A DNA stretch of 64,000 nucleotides, taken from Apostichopus japonicus. Lineage: Eukaryota; Echinodermata; Holothuroidea; Aspidochirotida; Stichopodidae. The DNA is taken from positions 29,041,341 through 29,105,340 of the forward strand of contig NC_092575.1 of NCBI RefSeq assembly GCF_037975245.1. Reading direction: 5' to 3'. The notes beneath the pieces are model-generated. The model was not told where the DNA came from. It did not search any database and saw only the letters and a program-made list of their open reading frames with translations. Position numbers and translations under genes: made by a program. Shown piece after piece: positions 11,301 through 23,300 of the stretch; the first letter of the stretch is position 1, and each line of letters starts with the position of its first letter.

Positions 11301-14300
11301 CAAAAGGAGAATGCATGGACATACCTTCAATTTGTTCTTTAAATTCGCATTGCCAATATTAATATTGTTACTGGTAAGATGTGTGAAGCTGACTTGCAGT
11401 TCATTGAATTTTCATGTTTTCATCACCATTTCAATTAATCCTGCCATTAGTAAATTTATGAATGATATACCTTTGCGAAGGCATAGGAAAGTTGGTAGCC
11501 TACTGATGGCACTTAGTAACACTGGTCAACTAGCCTAACATAGTGTTGCAAATGGTATGCAACTACTGTAGCTACAATAATGCCTATATTGTGTGCTATA
11601 GTGAATATTGAATCCCACGGCTAATGCGAACCTTGGGCCTGCATAATTGATAATAGTAGTAGTAAAATCTGTTTAGGAGCTAAAGTGGATTTTTATATGG
11701 GTCTGATCCAATAGAGGTGGAGAGCAAACATAAACAGAGGTGGCAGTGCGATGTTAGTAGTGATGTTAATTATATGAAGTTATTAACAAGTTAATTGAAG
11801 CAACAAAAGCAAATAGAACTTACTGAGTTTTATGCCATATCTTACACCAACGTATTTGAACATGAAGAACATTGTCAGTGGAGAAAATAAGTCACTTTTT
11901 GTAGCATCAAATATGTAATTTCTTGAAAATGGCGTAGACAAGGCAGGGTTTTTGTTAAGAAATGAAGTAGGTGGGTCAAGTTGAAAAGTAGGCGGGACTG
12001 TCTGAACGCGGACATGGCGGAGGGGTCTAAGGGGAGGGGGTTTCCCCTCCCCTTTGCCGGAAAATTGCAATTTAAAAAGTCTCTAGATGCAAAATGGTGC
12101 AATATACAGTTGCTTGGTCAATGATATTGCCCCCTCCCAATCACCCCTTTCTTCTGTCCTATTTTTCTTTTTTTCTCCTGAATTTTTTTATTAACACTCG
12201 GGTCATGGAGCCTAGGGAGGTAGCTAAGCCACTGAACCGAACTTAGCAAGGGTGTGACGCACTTGCTGCATTAAATGAAGTGCGATCATAACAAAATGAT
12301 AATAGGTCTACGGTACCTACAAAGTGAGTAGGATTTTACTGCCAAAAAATACCCAACTAGGTCTGTGATAGAACCTTCTGCTTTTTATTCAGCTTTTATA
12401 TCTGTTGAGCAACAATTTGTATGTCAAGAGAAGCCCTTCGCCTACCTCTACTCTCACCCACCCCTCGGCCTCATCTCCTCGACCATACTACTAATGTTCA
12501 ACTTCTTGTAGTTTTTACCAACAGTTAACTGCTGTGACAGTTTCAATCACACCTGACCTGGTTGTGGGCATTTATTCCTCTCGATTTTTTTCGTCATTTC
12601 TTTTATTTTTTAATTTTAATTTTTTTTTTAAAATTTTAATTTATATATTTTTTTAATATTTTTTTTACTGAGCGTCGCAAAGTAGCCGGGTCATGTACGT
12701 GCAGTAAGCGGGTCATTTGACCCGGGTCCCGGCTACTAACGAAAACCCTGCAAGGGTAAACAAATTTTTCCCGGGTATCTGGATACCTGACAGGTAACAG
12801 CTTTTGCAACATTCAGCATTTGCAACATTGTGTGCTATAGTTAATATTGAGACTGGAATTGATTATGTCAGTTGTTGCCAGTTCATCTTTTCCTTTTTGC
12901 AGCTAGCTATGATGAGGTCTCCTGGATACAGTGATTGTATAGTCAATATTTAGACTGGTGATGAGTATCCCTATTCAAAGCTAGTTCCACAGTACTTCTG
13001 TAGCTAGCTATAATACTGTGTACAAGATAACATTCAGAGCATGCAGTCAGTATTAAGACTGCCACAGGTATTGAGTATTTGGGTGATGCCATTGAATCCA
13101 TTCCTTTCTGTAGCCAGCTACAATTAGCCACAATTCATCAGAAAGTGCAACATGTCTGACTTGAATTCGCTTTAAAGAAGATATTTAAATCAAAGTGATG
13201 GCTTTACATTCTTAGTGCTAATATGCCTGATATTCACCAACTGGAATTAGTTTTTGACCTACAAAGGTATCTTTATCTTTATCTTTATCTGGACTGTAGT
13301 TGTTATTTGACTTATTTCAATATGTGCTGTACTCTCTAATTCTTATGATTTTATACCTTAACGAAACACCAGATGAAGAACTCAGGCGACGTCTCAGACT
13401 CCTTGAGCCACCAAGGTGAATACACCCAAAAAAAGTTTTCAAGTGTTTCATAAACATGTGCTTCATTTATATGGGACTCTTCTTGGAAGTAAACAAAATA
13501 CTTAGAAATATTAAAGTCAATAAAGATCAAAGTTTTAGTAAAGGTGATAACTTTAGAGGGTAACTCTTATCTGAAGTTCACACATGGTATGCACATTAGT
13601 GATTGGAAGAAACCTATTGTTTTAGTGGGAGTTTGAAGGTAATGTGTGGTCAACAAGTCAAAGTCAATTTCTATACTGATTTATCCATGAAGACATGTAG
13701 TTAGATATGGTGAACAGAATTCAGAAGCTGAAATATTGTACTAACTCAGACACATATACATTTGGTAAAAGAACATTGGTGTCACATGATGCCAATGTCC
13801 AGTCATTATATGCTGCTTTATACAATGTCCTTATTATGTCAGAACCACTCAACTTGTAAGCTTTCAGCTACTAACAGCTCCCTTTACACCTGACTTGTAA
13901 ACTTTGTTTGCCTTCCTGGGTCTTTCCATTTTAGCTGTCACCTTTGTGAATTAAGTATACTTTTTCAAGTCCTGTTTTTTTTCCATTACAGAGAGGGTAA
14001 ATTTACTTCTGCTGAAGACAGTCCTGTGGTTCAAGTTATCTTTATGCACCATGATAGCATAAGGTATGTACACCACTTGGGTGATGATAGCTTTATTTTA
14101 GTTGGATGACCTAGGTACAGCATCCAGACAATGAGCTGTGTTGGTGATCCATTTGTGCACCAATGAAAACTTTTCTTAGTTTGATCACCTACAGTATGGA
14201 TATCCAGAGTGTGCTGTGATGGTGATCCATTTGTGCAGTGAGCTGGATGACCTAGGGACACTCAGAGTGTGTTGTGTCAGAGATCCATTTGTGCAGTGAG

Positions 14301-17300
14301 CTGGATGAAATAGGGACACTCAGAGTGTGTTGTGTCAGTGATCCATTTGTGCATTGAGCTGGATGAAATAGGGACACTCAGAGTGTGTTGTGTCAGTGAT
14401 CCATTTGTGCAGTGAGCTGGATGACCTAGGGACACTCAGAGTGTGCTGTGTCAGTGATCCATTTGTGCAGTGAGCTGGATGACCTAGAGACACTCTGAGT
14501 GTGCTGTGATGGTGATCCATTTGTGCAGTGAGCTGGATGACATAGAGACACTCAGAGTGTGTTGTGTCAGTGATCCATTTGTGCAGTGAGCTGGATGACC
14601 TAGGGACACTCAGAGTGTGCTGTGTCAGTGATCCATTTGTGCAGTGAGCTGGATGACCTAGGGACACTCAGAGTGTGCTGTGATGGTGATCCATTTGTGC
14701 AGTGAGCTGGATGACCTAGAGACACTCTGAGTGTGCTGTGATGGTGATCCATTTGTGCAGTGAGCTGGATGACATAGGGACACTCAGAGTGTGTTGTGTC
14801 AGTGATCCATTTGTGCAGTGAGCTGGATGACCTAGAGACACTCAGAGTGTGTTGTGTCAGTGATCCATTTGTGCAGTGAGCTGGATGACTTAGAGACACG
14901 CTGAGTGTGCTGTGATGGTGATCCATTTGTGCAGTGAGCTGGATGACCTATGGACAATCAGAGTGTGTTGTGTCAGTGATCCATTTGTGCAGTGAGCTGG
15001 ATGACCTAGGGACACTCAGAGTGTGTTGTGTCAGTGATCCATTTGTGCAGTGAGCTGGATGACTTAGAGACACGCTGAGTGCGTTGTGTCAGTGATCCAT
15101 TTGTGCAGTGAGCTGGATGACCTAGGGACACTCAGAGTGTGTTGTGTCAGTGATCCATTTGTGCAGTGAGCTGGATGACTTAGAGACACGCTGAGTGTGC
15201 TGTGATGGTGATCCATTTGTGCAGTGAGCTGGATGACCTATGGACACTCAGAGTGTGTTGTGTCAGTGATCCATTTGTGCAGTGAGCTGGATGACCTAGG
15301 GACACTCAAAGTGTGTTGTGTCAGTGATCCATTTGTGTGGTGAGCTGGATGACCTATGGACACTCAGAGTGTGTTGTGTCAGTGATCCATTTGTGCATTG
15401 AGCTGGATGACCTAGGGACACTCAGAGTGTGTTGTGTCAGTGATCCATTTGTGCGGTGAGCTGGATGAAATAGGGACACTCAGAGTGTGTTGTGTCAGTG
15501 ATCCATTTGTGCAGTGAGCTGGATGACCTAGAGACACTCAGAGTGTGTTGTGTCAGTGATCCATTTGTGCAGTGAGCTGGATGAAATAGGGACACTCAGA
15601 GTGTGTTGTGATGGTGATCCATTTGTGCAGTGAGCTGGATGACCTAGGGACACTCAGAGTGTGTTGTGTCAGTGATCCATTTGTGCAGTGAGCTGGATGA
15701 AATAGGGACACTCAGAGTGTGTTGTGTCAGTGATCCATTTGTGCAGTGAGCTGGATGACCTAGGGACACTCAGAGTGTGTTGTGTCAGTGATCCATTTGT
15801 GCAGTGAGCTGGATGACCTAGGGACACTCAGAGTGTGTTGTGTCAGAGATCCATTTGTGCAGTGAGCTGGATGAAATAGGGACACTCAGAGTGTGTTGTG
15901 TCAGTGATCCATTTGTGCATTGAGCTGGATGAAATAGGGACACTCAGAGTGTGTTGTGTCAGTGATCCATTTGTGCAGTGAGCTGGATGACATAGAGACA
16001 CTCAGAGTGTGTTGTGTCAGTGATCCATTTGTGCAGTGAGCTGGATGACCTAGGGACACTCTGAGTGCTGTGATGGTGATCCATTTGTGCATTGAGCTGG
16101 ATGAAATAGGGACACTCAGAGTGTGTTGTGTCAGTGATCCATTTGTGCAGTGAGCTGGATGACATAGAGACACTCAGAGTGTGTTGTGTCAGTGATCCAT
16201 TTGTGCAGTGAGCTGGATGACCTAGGGACACTCAGAGTGTGCTGTGTCAGTGATCCATTTGTGCAGTGAGCTGGATGACCTAGGGACACTCAGAGTGTGC
16301 TGTGATGGTGATCCATTTGTGCAGTGAGCTGGATGACCTAGAAACACTCTGAGTGTGCTGTGATGGTGATCCATTTGTGCAGTGAGCTGGATGACATAGG
16401 GACACTCAGAGTGTGTTGTGTCAGTGATCCATTTGTGCAGTGAGCTGGATGACCTAGAGACACTCAGAGTGTGTTGTGTCAGTGATCCATTTGTGCAGTG
16501 AGCTGGATGACTTAGAGACACGCTGAGTGTGCTGTGATGGTGATCCATTTGTGCAGTGAGCTGGATGACCTATGGACACTCAGAGTGTGTTGTGTCAGTG
16601 ATCCATTTGTGCAGTGAGCTGGATGACCTATGGACACTCAGAGTGTGTTGTGTCAGTGATCCATTTGTGCAGTGAGCTGGATGACTTAGAGACACGCTGA
16701 GTGTGTTGTGTCAGTGATCCATTTGTGCAGTGAGCTGGATGACCTAGGGACACTCAGAGTGTGTTGTGTCAGTGATCCATTTGTGCAGTGAGCTGGATGA
16801 CTTAGAGACACGCTGAGTGTGCTGTGATGGTGATCCATTTGTGCAGTGAGCTGGATGACCTATGGACACTCAGAGTGTGTTGTGTCAGTGATCCATTTGT
16901 GCAGTGAGCTGGATGACCTAGGGACACTCAAAGTGTGTTGTGTCAGTGATCCATTTGTGTGGTGAGCTGGATGACCTAGGGACACTCAGAGTGTGTTGTG
17001 TCAGTGATCCATTTGTGCGGTGAGCTGGATGAAATAGGGACACTCAGAGTGTGTTGTGTCAGTGATCCATTTGTGCAGTGAGCTGGATGACCTAGAGACA
17101 CTCAGAGTGTGTTGTGTCAGTGATCCATTTGTGCAGTGAGCTGGATGAAATAGGGACACTCAGAGTGTGTTGTGATGGTGATCCATTTGTGCAGTGAGCT
17201 GGATGACCTAGGGACACTCAGAGTGTGTTGTGTCAGTGATCCATTTGTGCAGTGAGCTGGATGAAATAGGGACACTCAGAGTGTGTTGTGTCAGTGATCC

Positions 17301-20300
17301 ATTTGTGCAGTGAGCTGGATGACCTAGGGACACTCAGAGTGTGTTGTGTCAGTGATCCATTTGTGCAGTGAGCTGGATGACCTAGGGACACTCAGAGTGT
17401 GTTGTGTCAGAGATCCATTTGTGCAGTGAGCTGGATGAAATAGGGACACTCAGAGTGTGTTGTGTCAGTGATCCATTTGTGCATTGAGCTGGATGAAATA
17501 GGGACACTCAGAGTGTGTTGTGTCAGTGATCCATTTGTGCAGTGAGCTGGATGACATAGAGACACTCAGAGTGTGTTGTGTCAGTGATCCATTTGTGCAG
17601 TGAGCTGGATGACCTAGGGACACTCTGAGTGTGCTGTGATGGTGATCCATTTGTGCATTGAGCTGGATGAAATAGGGACACTCAGAGTGTGTTGTGTCAG
17701 TGATCCATTTGTGCAGTGAGCTGGATGACCTAGGGACACTCAGAGTGTGCTGTGTCAGTGATCCATTTGTGCAGTGAGCTGGATGACCTAGAGACACTCT
17801 GAGTGTGCTGTGATGGTGATCCATTTGTGCAGTGAGCTGGATGACATAGAGACACTCAGAGTGTGTTGTGTCAGTGATCCATTTGTGCAGTGAGCTGGAT
17901 GACCTAGGGACACTCAGAGTGTGCTGTGTCAGTGATCCATTTGTGCAGTGAGCTGGATGACCTAGGGACACTCAGAGTGTGCTGTGATGGTGATCCATTT
18001 GTGCAGTGAGCTGGATGACCTAGAAACACTCTGAGTGTGCTGTGATGGTGATCCATTTGTGCAGTGAGCTGGATGACATAGGGACACTCAGAGTGTGTTG
18101 TGTCAGTGATCCATTTGTGCAGTGAGCTGGATGACCTAGAGACACTCAGAGTGTGTTGTGTCAGTGATCCATTTGTGCAGTGAGCTGGATGACTTAGAGA
18201 CACGCTGAGTGTGCTGTGATGGTGATCCATTTGTGCAGTGAGCTGGATGACCTATGGACACTCAGAGTGTGTTGTGTCAGTGATCCATTTGTGCAGTGAG
18301 CTGGATGACCTAGGGACACTCAGAGTGTGTTGTGTCAGTGATCCATTTGTGCAGTGAGCTGGATGACTTAGAGACACGCTGAGTGTGTTGTGTCAGTGAT
18401 CCATTTGTGCAGTGAGCTGGATGACCTAGGGACACTCAGAGTGTGTTGTGTCAGTGATCCATTTGTGCAGTGAGCTGGATGACTTAGAGACACGCTGAGT
18501 GTGCTGTGATGGTGATCCATTTGTGCAGTGAGCTGGATGACCTATGGACACTCAGAGTGTGTTGTGTCAGTGATCCATTTGTGCAGTGAGCTGGATGACC
18601 TAGGGACACTCAAAGTGTGTTGTGTCAGTGATCCATTTGTGTGGTGAGCTGGATGACCTATGGACACTCAGAGTGTGTTGTGTCAGTGATCCATTTGTGC
18701 AGTGAGCTGGATGACCTAGGGACACTCAGAGTGTGTTGTGTCAGTGATCCATTTGTGCAGTGAGCTGGATGACCTAAGGACACTCAGAGTGTGTTGTGTC
18801 AGTGATCCATTTGTGCAGTGAGCTGGATGACCTAGAGACACTCAGAGTGTGTTGTGTCAGTGATCCATTTGTGCAGTGAGCTGGATGAAATAGGGACACT
18901 CAGAGTGTGTTGTGATGGTGATCCATTTGTGCAGTGAGCTGGATGACCTATGGACACTCAGAGTGTGTTGTGTCAGTGATCCATTTGTGCAGTGAGCTGG
19001 ATGAAATAGGGACACTCAGAGTGTGTTGTGTCAGTGATCCATTTGTGCAGTGAGCTGGATGACCTAGGGACACTCAGAGTGTGTTGTGTCAGTGATCCAT
19101 TTGTGCAGTGAGCTGGATGACCTAGAGACACTCTGAGTGTGCTGTGATGGTGATCCATTTGTGCAGTGAGCTGGATGACCTAGAGACAATCAGAGTGTGT
19201 TGTGTCAGTGATCCATTTGTGCAGTTAGCTGGATGACCTAGAGACACTCAGAGTGTGCTGTGATCAATCCATTTGTGCAGTGAGCTGGATGACCTAGAGA
19301 CAATCAGAATGTGTTGTGTCAGTGATCCATTTGTGCAGTGAGCTGGATGACCTAGAGACACTCAGAGTGTGTTGTGATGGTGATCCATTTGTGCAGTGAG
19401 CTGGATGACATAGAGACACTCAGAGTGTGCTGTGATCAATCCATTTGTGCAGTGAGCTGGATGACCTAGAGACAATCAGAGTGTGTTGTGTCAGTGATCC
19501 ATTTGTGCAGTGAGCTGGATGACCTAGGGACACTCAGAGTGTGTTGTGATGGTGATCCATTTGTGCAGTGAGCTGGATGACCTAGGGACACTCAGAGTGT
19601 GTTATGTCAGTGATCCATTTGTGCAGTGAGCTGGATGACCTAGAGACACTCAGAGTGTGTTGTGTCAGTGATCCATTTGTGCACCAGAGGTCAAACTGAG
19701 AAGCTTATAAACACAATATCTCCAGATTGGAACTGTAACAAATCTAAAACTTTGCATGTAGGGGGTAAGAATAATGATATTTTGTTGAAGGTCAAAGGTC
19801 ATTTGAGGTCTTCAGTGATCAAATATTGAAACATAGTAAACACGATATCTCAAGTTAGGAATCTGGATACTTTCCATACTTGCTTGTGGATGTATTTTAT
19901 TGATAAGAACAACTCATTGATTTGGTGTAGGTTAAAGGTTATCTGGGTCACCAGCATTCAAACTCTGAAAACCTTTTAAACATATCTCATGGTAGAAATC
20001 ATGGATACTTTTCATACATATGATATGGATTTGCCATATTGAGCACAAGAATCATGTTGTTTGCATAGGTCAAAGGTCCTTTGAGGTCACCAGAGATCAA
20101 ACTCTGAAAATTCTTAAACATGATATCTCAAGGTACGAATCATGGATACTTGTCATACTTGGTGTATCACATTGAGTTCAAGATCACTACTGCTTTTGGT
20201 GGAGGTGTGTATTGCCACGTACAGTAGACTGACCTGTGTTTATCATGTCATAATATAACTGTACATCAAAAAAGTGTTGCAGGACATTTATATTACAATC

Positions 20301-23300
20301 TTGGGTATTTGTGGTGAACAAGCAGTAGTCTAGTGTAATTAACATAACTAGTGTAAGTAACATTTCACAGCCTGGTTCTATTTATGCTTCATACTCTACT
20401 AGATGTTTTGAAGTTGTAAAGGTAGAGGCTATACTCTTGTATTCTGAAGATGTAACATTGTTTTAACTTGTTCCTTATTTCTACTGACAGCAATAAGAGA
20501 CAACAATTAGAAGACTTTGTTCAAAATTTGATCACTAGTAATGATGGTGCAAGGACTTCATGTTCTCCATATGAGCAGCTATTACCACAGGTAAGCTAGA
20601 AAACCATAAAAAAATCAAACACTATGATAAGTGCTCATATAGTGTCATATTGTGGCAGGACTTCCTGGTAGTAGAGGGTAGCGGAACTCACTGTGCAAGT
20701 TAATTAAGTATTATGCTATGACGTTTGGAAAACACAGATTCAGGACTTGAAGAAATTGATTAGTTCAAGATAAAGTCAATCTCATTGAATTATTCTTTCT
20801 TTCTTCTCTCAAGTCAATACGAACTGTATCCAGGGTTAGAAGTGTGGTTACAGCTTGATCACATTCTAATATGATTCTGTGGCAGTATTGAACAAGATGA
20901 ATATGGTATCATTCTGATTTAAGCAACACTTTCAATCTGACAAATAAAGGGTCTAGCGATTGCAAAAACCACCCCCTGAAAACTAGAGGAAAATACAATT
21001 ACAGGATTATTCATGATGTGTTTATAGTCACACATCTCAAAAGTACCAGAAAGGAACTTATCACAAGTGAAAATGCATACATCTGCTCTGCATATATGTG
21101 TGGCATGAAGAGAAAGTCCTCTAAACTTAAGTTTGACTGCAAAGGTTAATGTTTCTTAACCTGATGTTAAACAGATTCATACACCATTTGGCAAGGAACT
21201 CCCACATGATGTAATGCCGGTTATCTTTGATGGAACACATAGAGTTGTATCGATATGGCACCCACAGGACAAACCTGTGGGCCATATTTTGCCTATCGAT
21301 ATGGTACCCACGGGACAAACCTGTGGGCCATATTTTGCCTATCGATATGGCACGTTCCACAGGACAAACCTGTGGGCCGTATTTTGCCTGCAGGATGCAG
21401 GTTGACAACATCATCTTTCTGAACCTCTTTGTTTTTTACTTAACCTTTTTCCGAATTGTTGAACATGCTCTTTGTCACTTTGCTAGAAAGCTGTTATCTT
21501 TTTAACATTTACAGAGATCAGCACTGAGGATTAAAGGCACCAATGTTACATTCCTTGCCACAGGTAGCGTGCAATACTATGACATGTTTTGTTTGGATAT
21601 ACTGGGCAGACCTTTAATTGATGGTGATATTTCCATGACAGATGACTGGACAATTCCCATGTGAGATCCCTCTTCATTTTCCTTCACCTTTCTTCCAGCT
21701 AATTTTAATTGTTGCTGATGTTGTTACTTTATTTTAGCTTTCTGGCTGTATTGAGCTGGAACATATTTAAAGTGACTGATGTAAGCACTATTTAGTTTCC
21801 TAGCTTTATAGAACTGGAACATACTTAAAGTGTATTGCAGTGACTGATGTAAGCACTAATTTGTTTCCTAGCTTTATAGAGCTGGAACATACTTAAAGTG
21901 TATTGTAGTGACTGATGTAAGCACTATTTAGTTTCCTAGCTGAATAGAACTGGAACGTACTTAAAGTGTATTGTAGTGACTGATGTAAGCACTAATTAGT
22001 TTCCTAGCTTTATAGCGCTGGAACAGACTAAAAATGTATTCCATTGACTGATGTGTGAGCACTGTTTAGTTTTGTGGCTGTATAGAGCTGAAACAGCCAA
22101 AACGTGTATTCTAGTGATTGATGTTTGACCACTGTTTAGTTTCCTAGCTGTATAGAGTTGGAACAGACTAAAGGTGTATTCCTTTGACTGATGTGTGAAC
22201 AGTTTAGTTTCCTAGCTGTTTAAAGTTGGAACATACTAAAAGTGTATTCCTTTGACTGATGTGTGAGCACTGTTTAGTTTTGTGGCTGTATAGAGCTGAA
22301 ACAGCCAAAACATGTTTTCTAGTGATTGGTGTTTGAACACTGTTTAGTTTCCTAGCTGTACATAGTTGGACCATGCTAAAAGTTTATTCCATTGACTGAT
22401 GTGTGAATAATTTAGTTTCCTAGCTGTATTGAGTTCGAACAGACTAAAAGTGAATTATAGTGACTGATGTGTGAACACTGTTTGTTTTCCTAGCTGTATA
22501 GAGTTAGAACATACTGAAAGTGTATGCCAGTGACAGCTGTGTCAACACAGTTTGGTTTCTTTGGTTGCACAGAGATATGATACATTCTATTGATGTGTTT
22601 CAGTCGCTGATTTGTGAACACTTTTAGTGTCCTTGTTTGCACACAGATGTGGAACGTAGGTTAACATAAAATGCAATAAAAACTGTCCACAGAGTGTACT
22701 GTGTGTAGTAAATAGAGATTATGTCTTAATGTGTTTTTTGCTTTAGATTTCAGCGAGGTTTTCCAGATCCTTTGCCAATTGATGAGAATGCCTCTAAGAA
22801 GGGAAGAGTGGCCAGGTAATAACACATGAGATAACCAATCATGAGATAACCAATCATGAGATAACCAATCATGAGATAACCAATCATGAGATAACCAATC
22901 ATGAGATAACCAATCATGAGATAACCAATCATGAGATAACCAATCATGAGATAACCAATCATGAGATAACCAATCATGAGATAACCAATCATGAGATAAC
23001 CAATCATGAGATAACCAATCATGAGATAACCAATCATGAGATAACCAATCATGAGATAACCAATCATGAGATAACCAATCATGAGATAACCAATCATGAG
23101 ATAACCAATCATGAGATAACCAATCATGAGATATCCAATCATGATTTTCTTCTGTTTGAGTGGTGCTCAGATCCTCAAGACTTATATGCCCTGATGACAG
23201 AGGTATTTCCAGTGTTAACCAAAGAATCAAAATATGGCTGCTGCACAGTATCCAAATCATAGAAGGATCTATTGAATGTGTTGTACTAGAAGAGCTTGTA

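Larger units (their letters stand above)
8340..13372 (+). other. ZCCHC8 intron 1, U12-type (minor spliceosome) intron
   Basis: The donor GTATCCTTTT matches the U12-type 5' splice-site consensus (RTATCCTTT). CCTTAAC lies at 13357-13363, ending 9 bases before the terminal AG, and matches the U12 branch-point consensus at the expected distance. No good polypyrimidine tract separates it from the acceptor (GAAACACCAG), also typical of U12 introns. The flanking exons join to ...KKENEELRRRLRLLEPPR, which aligns with human ZCCHC8. The intron carries two or three nonautonomous DNA transposons and no other recognisable gene. Confidence 0.88.

Noticed and set aside
14216-19684. CRISPR-like regular repeat
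   Set aside because: There are no unique spacers; monomers abut head to tail in an animal intron.
23125-23143. ATATCC in the last 15-bp unit as a U12 AT-AC donor
   Set aside because: Single substitution in a satellite, no matching branch point or exon; coincidence.
22661-23260. Minus-strand 199-codon frame with about 20 HDWLS repeats
   Set aside because: It is the 15-bp intron minisatellite read in a frame without stops; it lies antisense in ZCCHC8 intron 6 and has no supporting domain or splice context.
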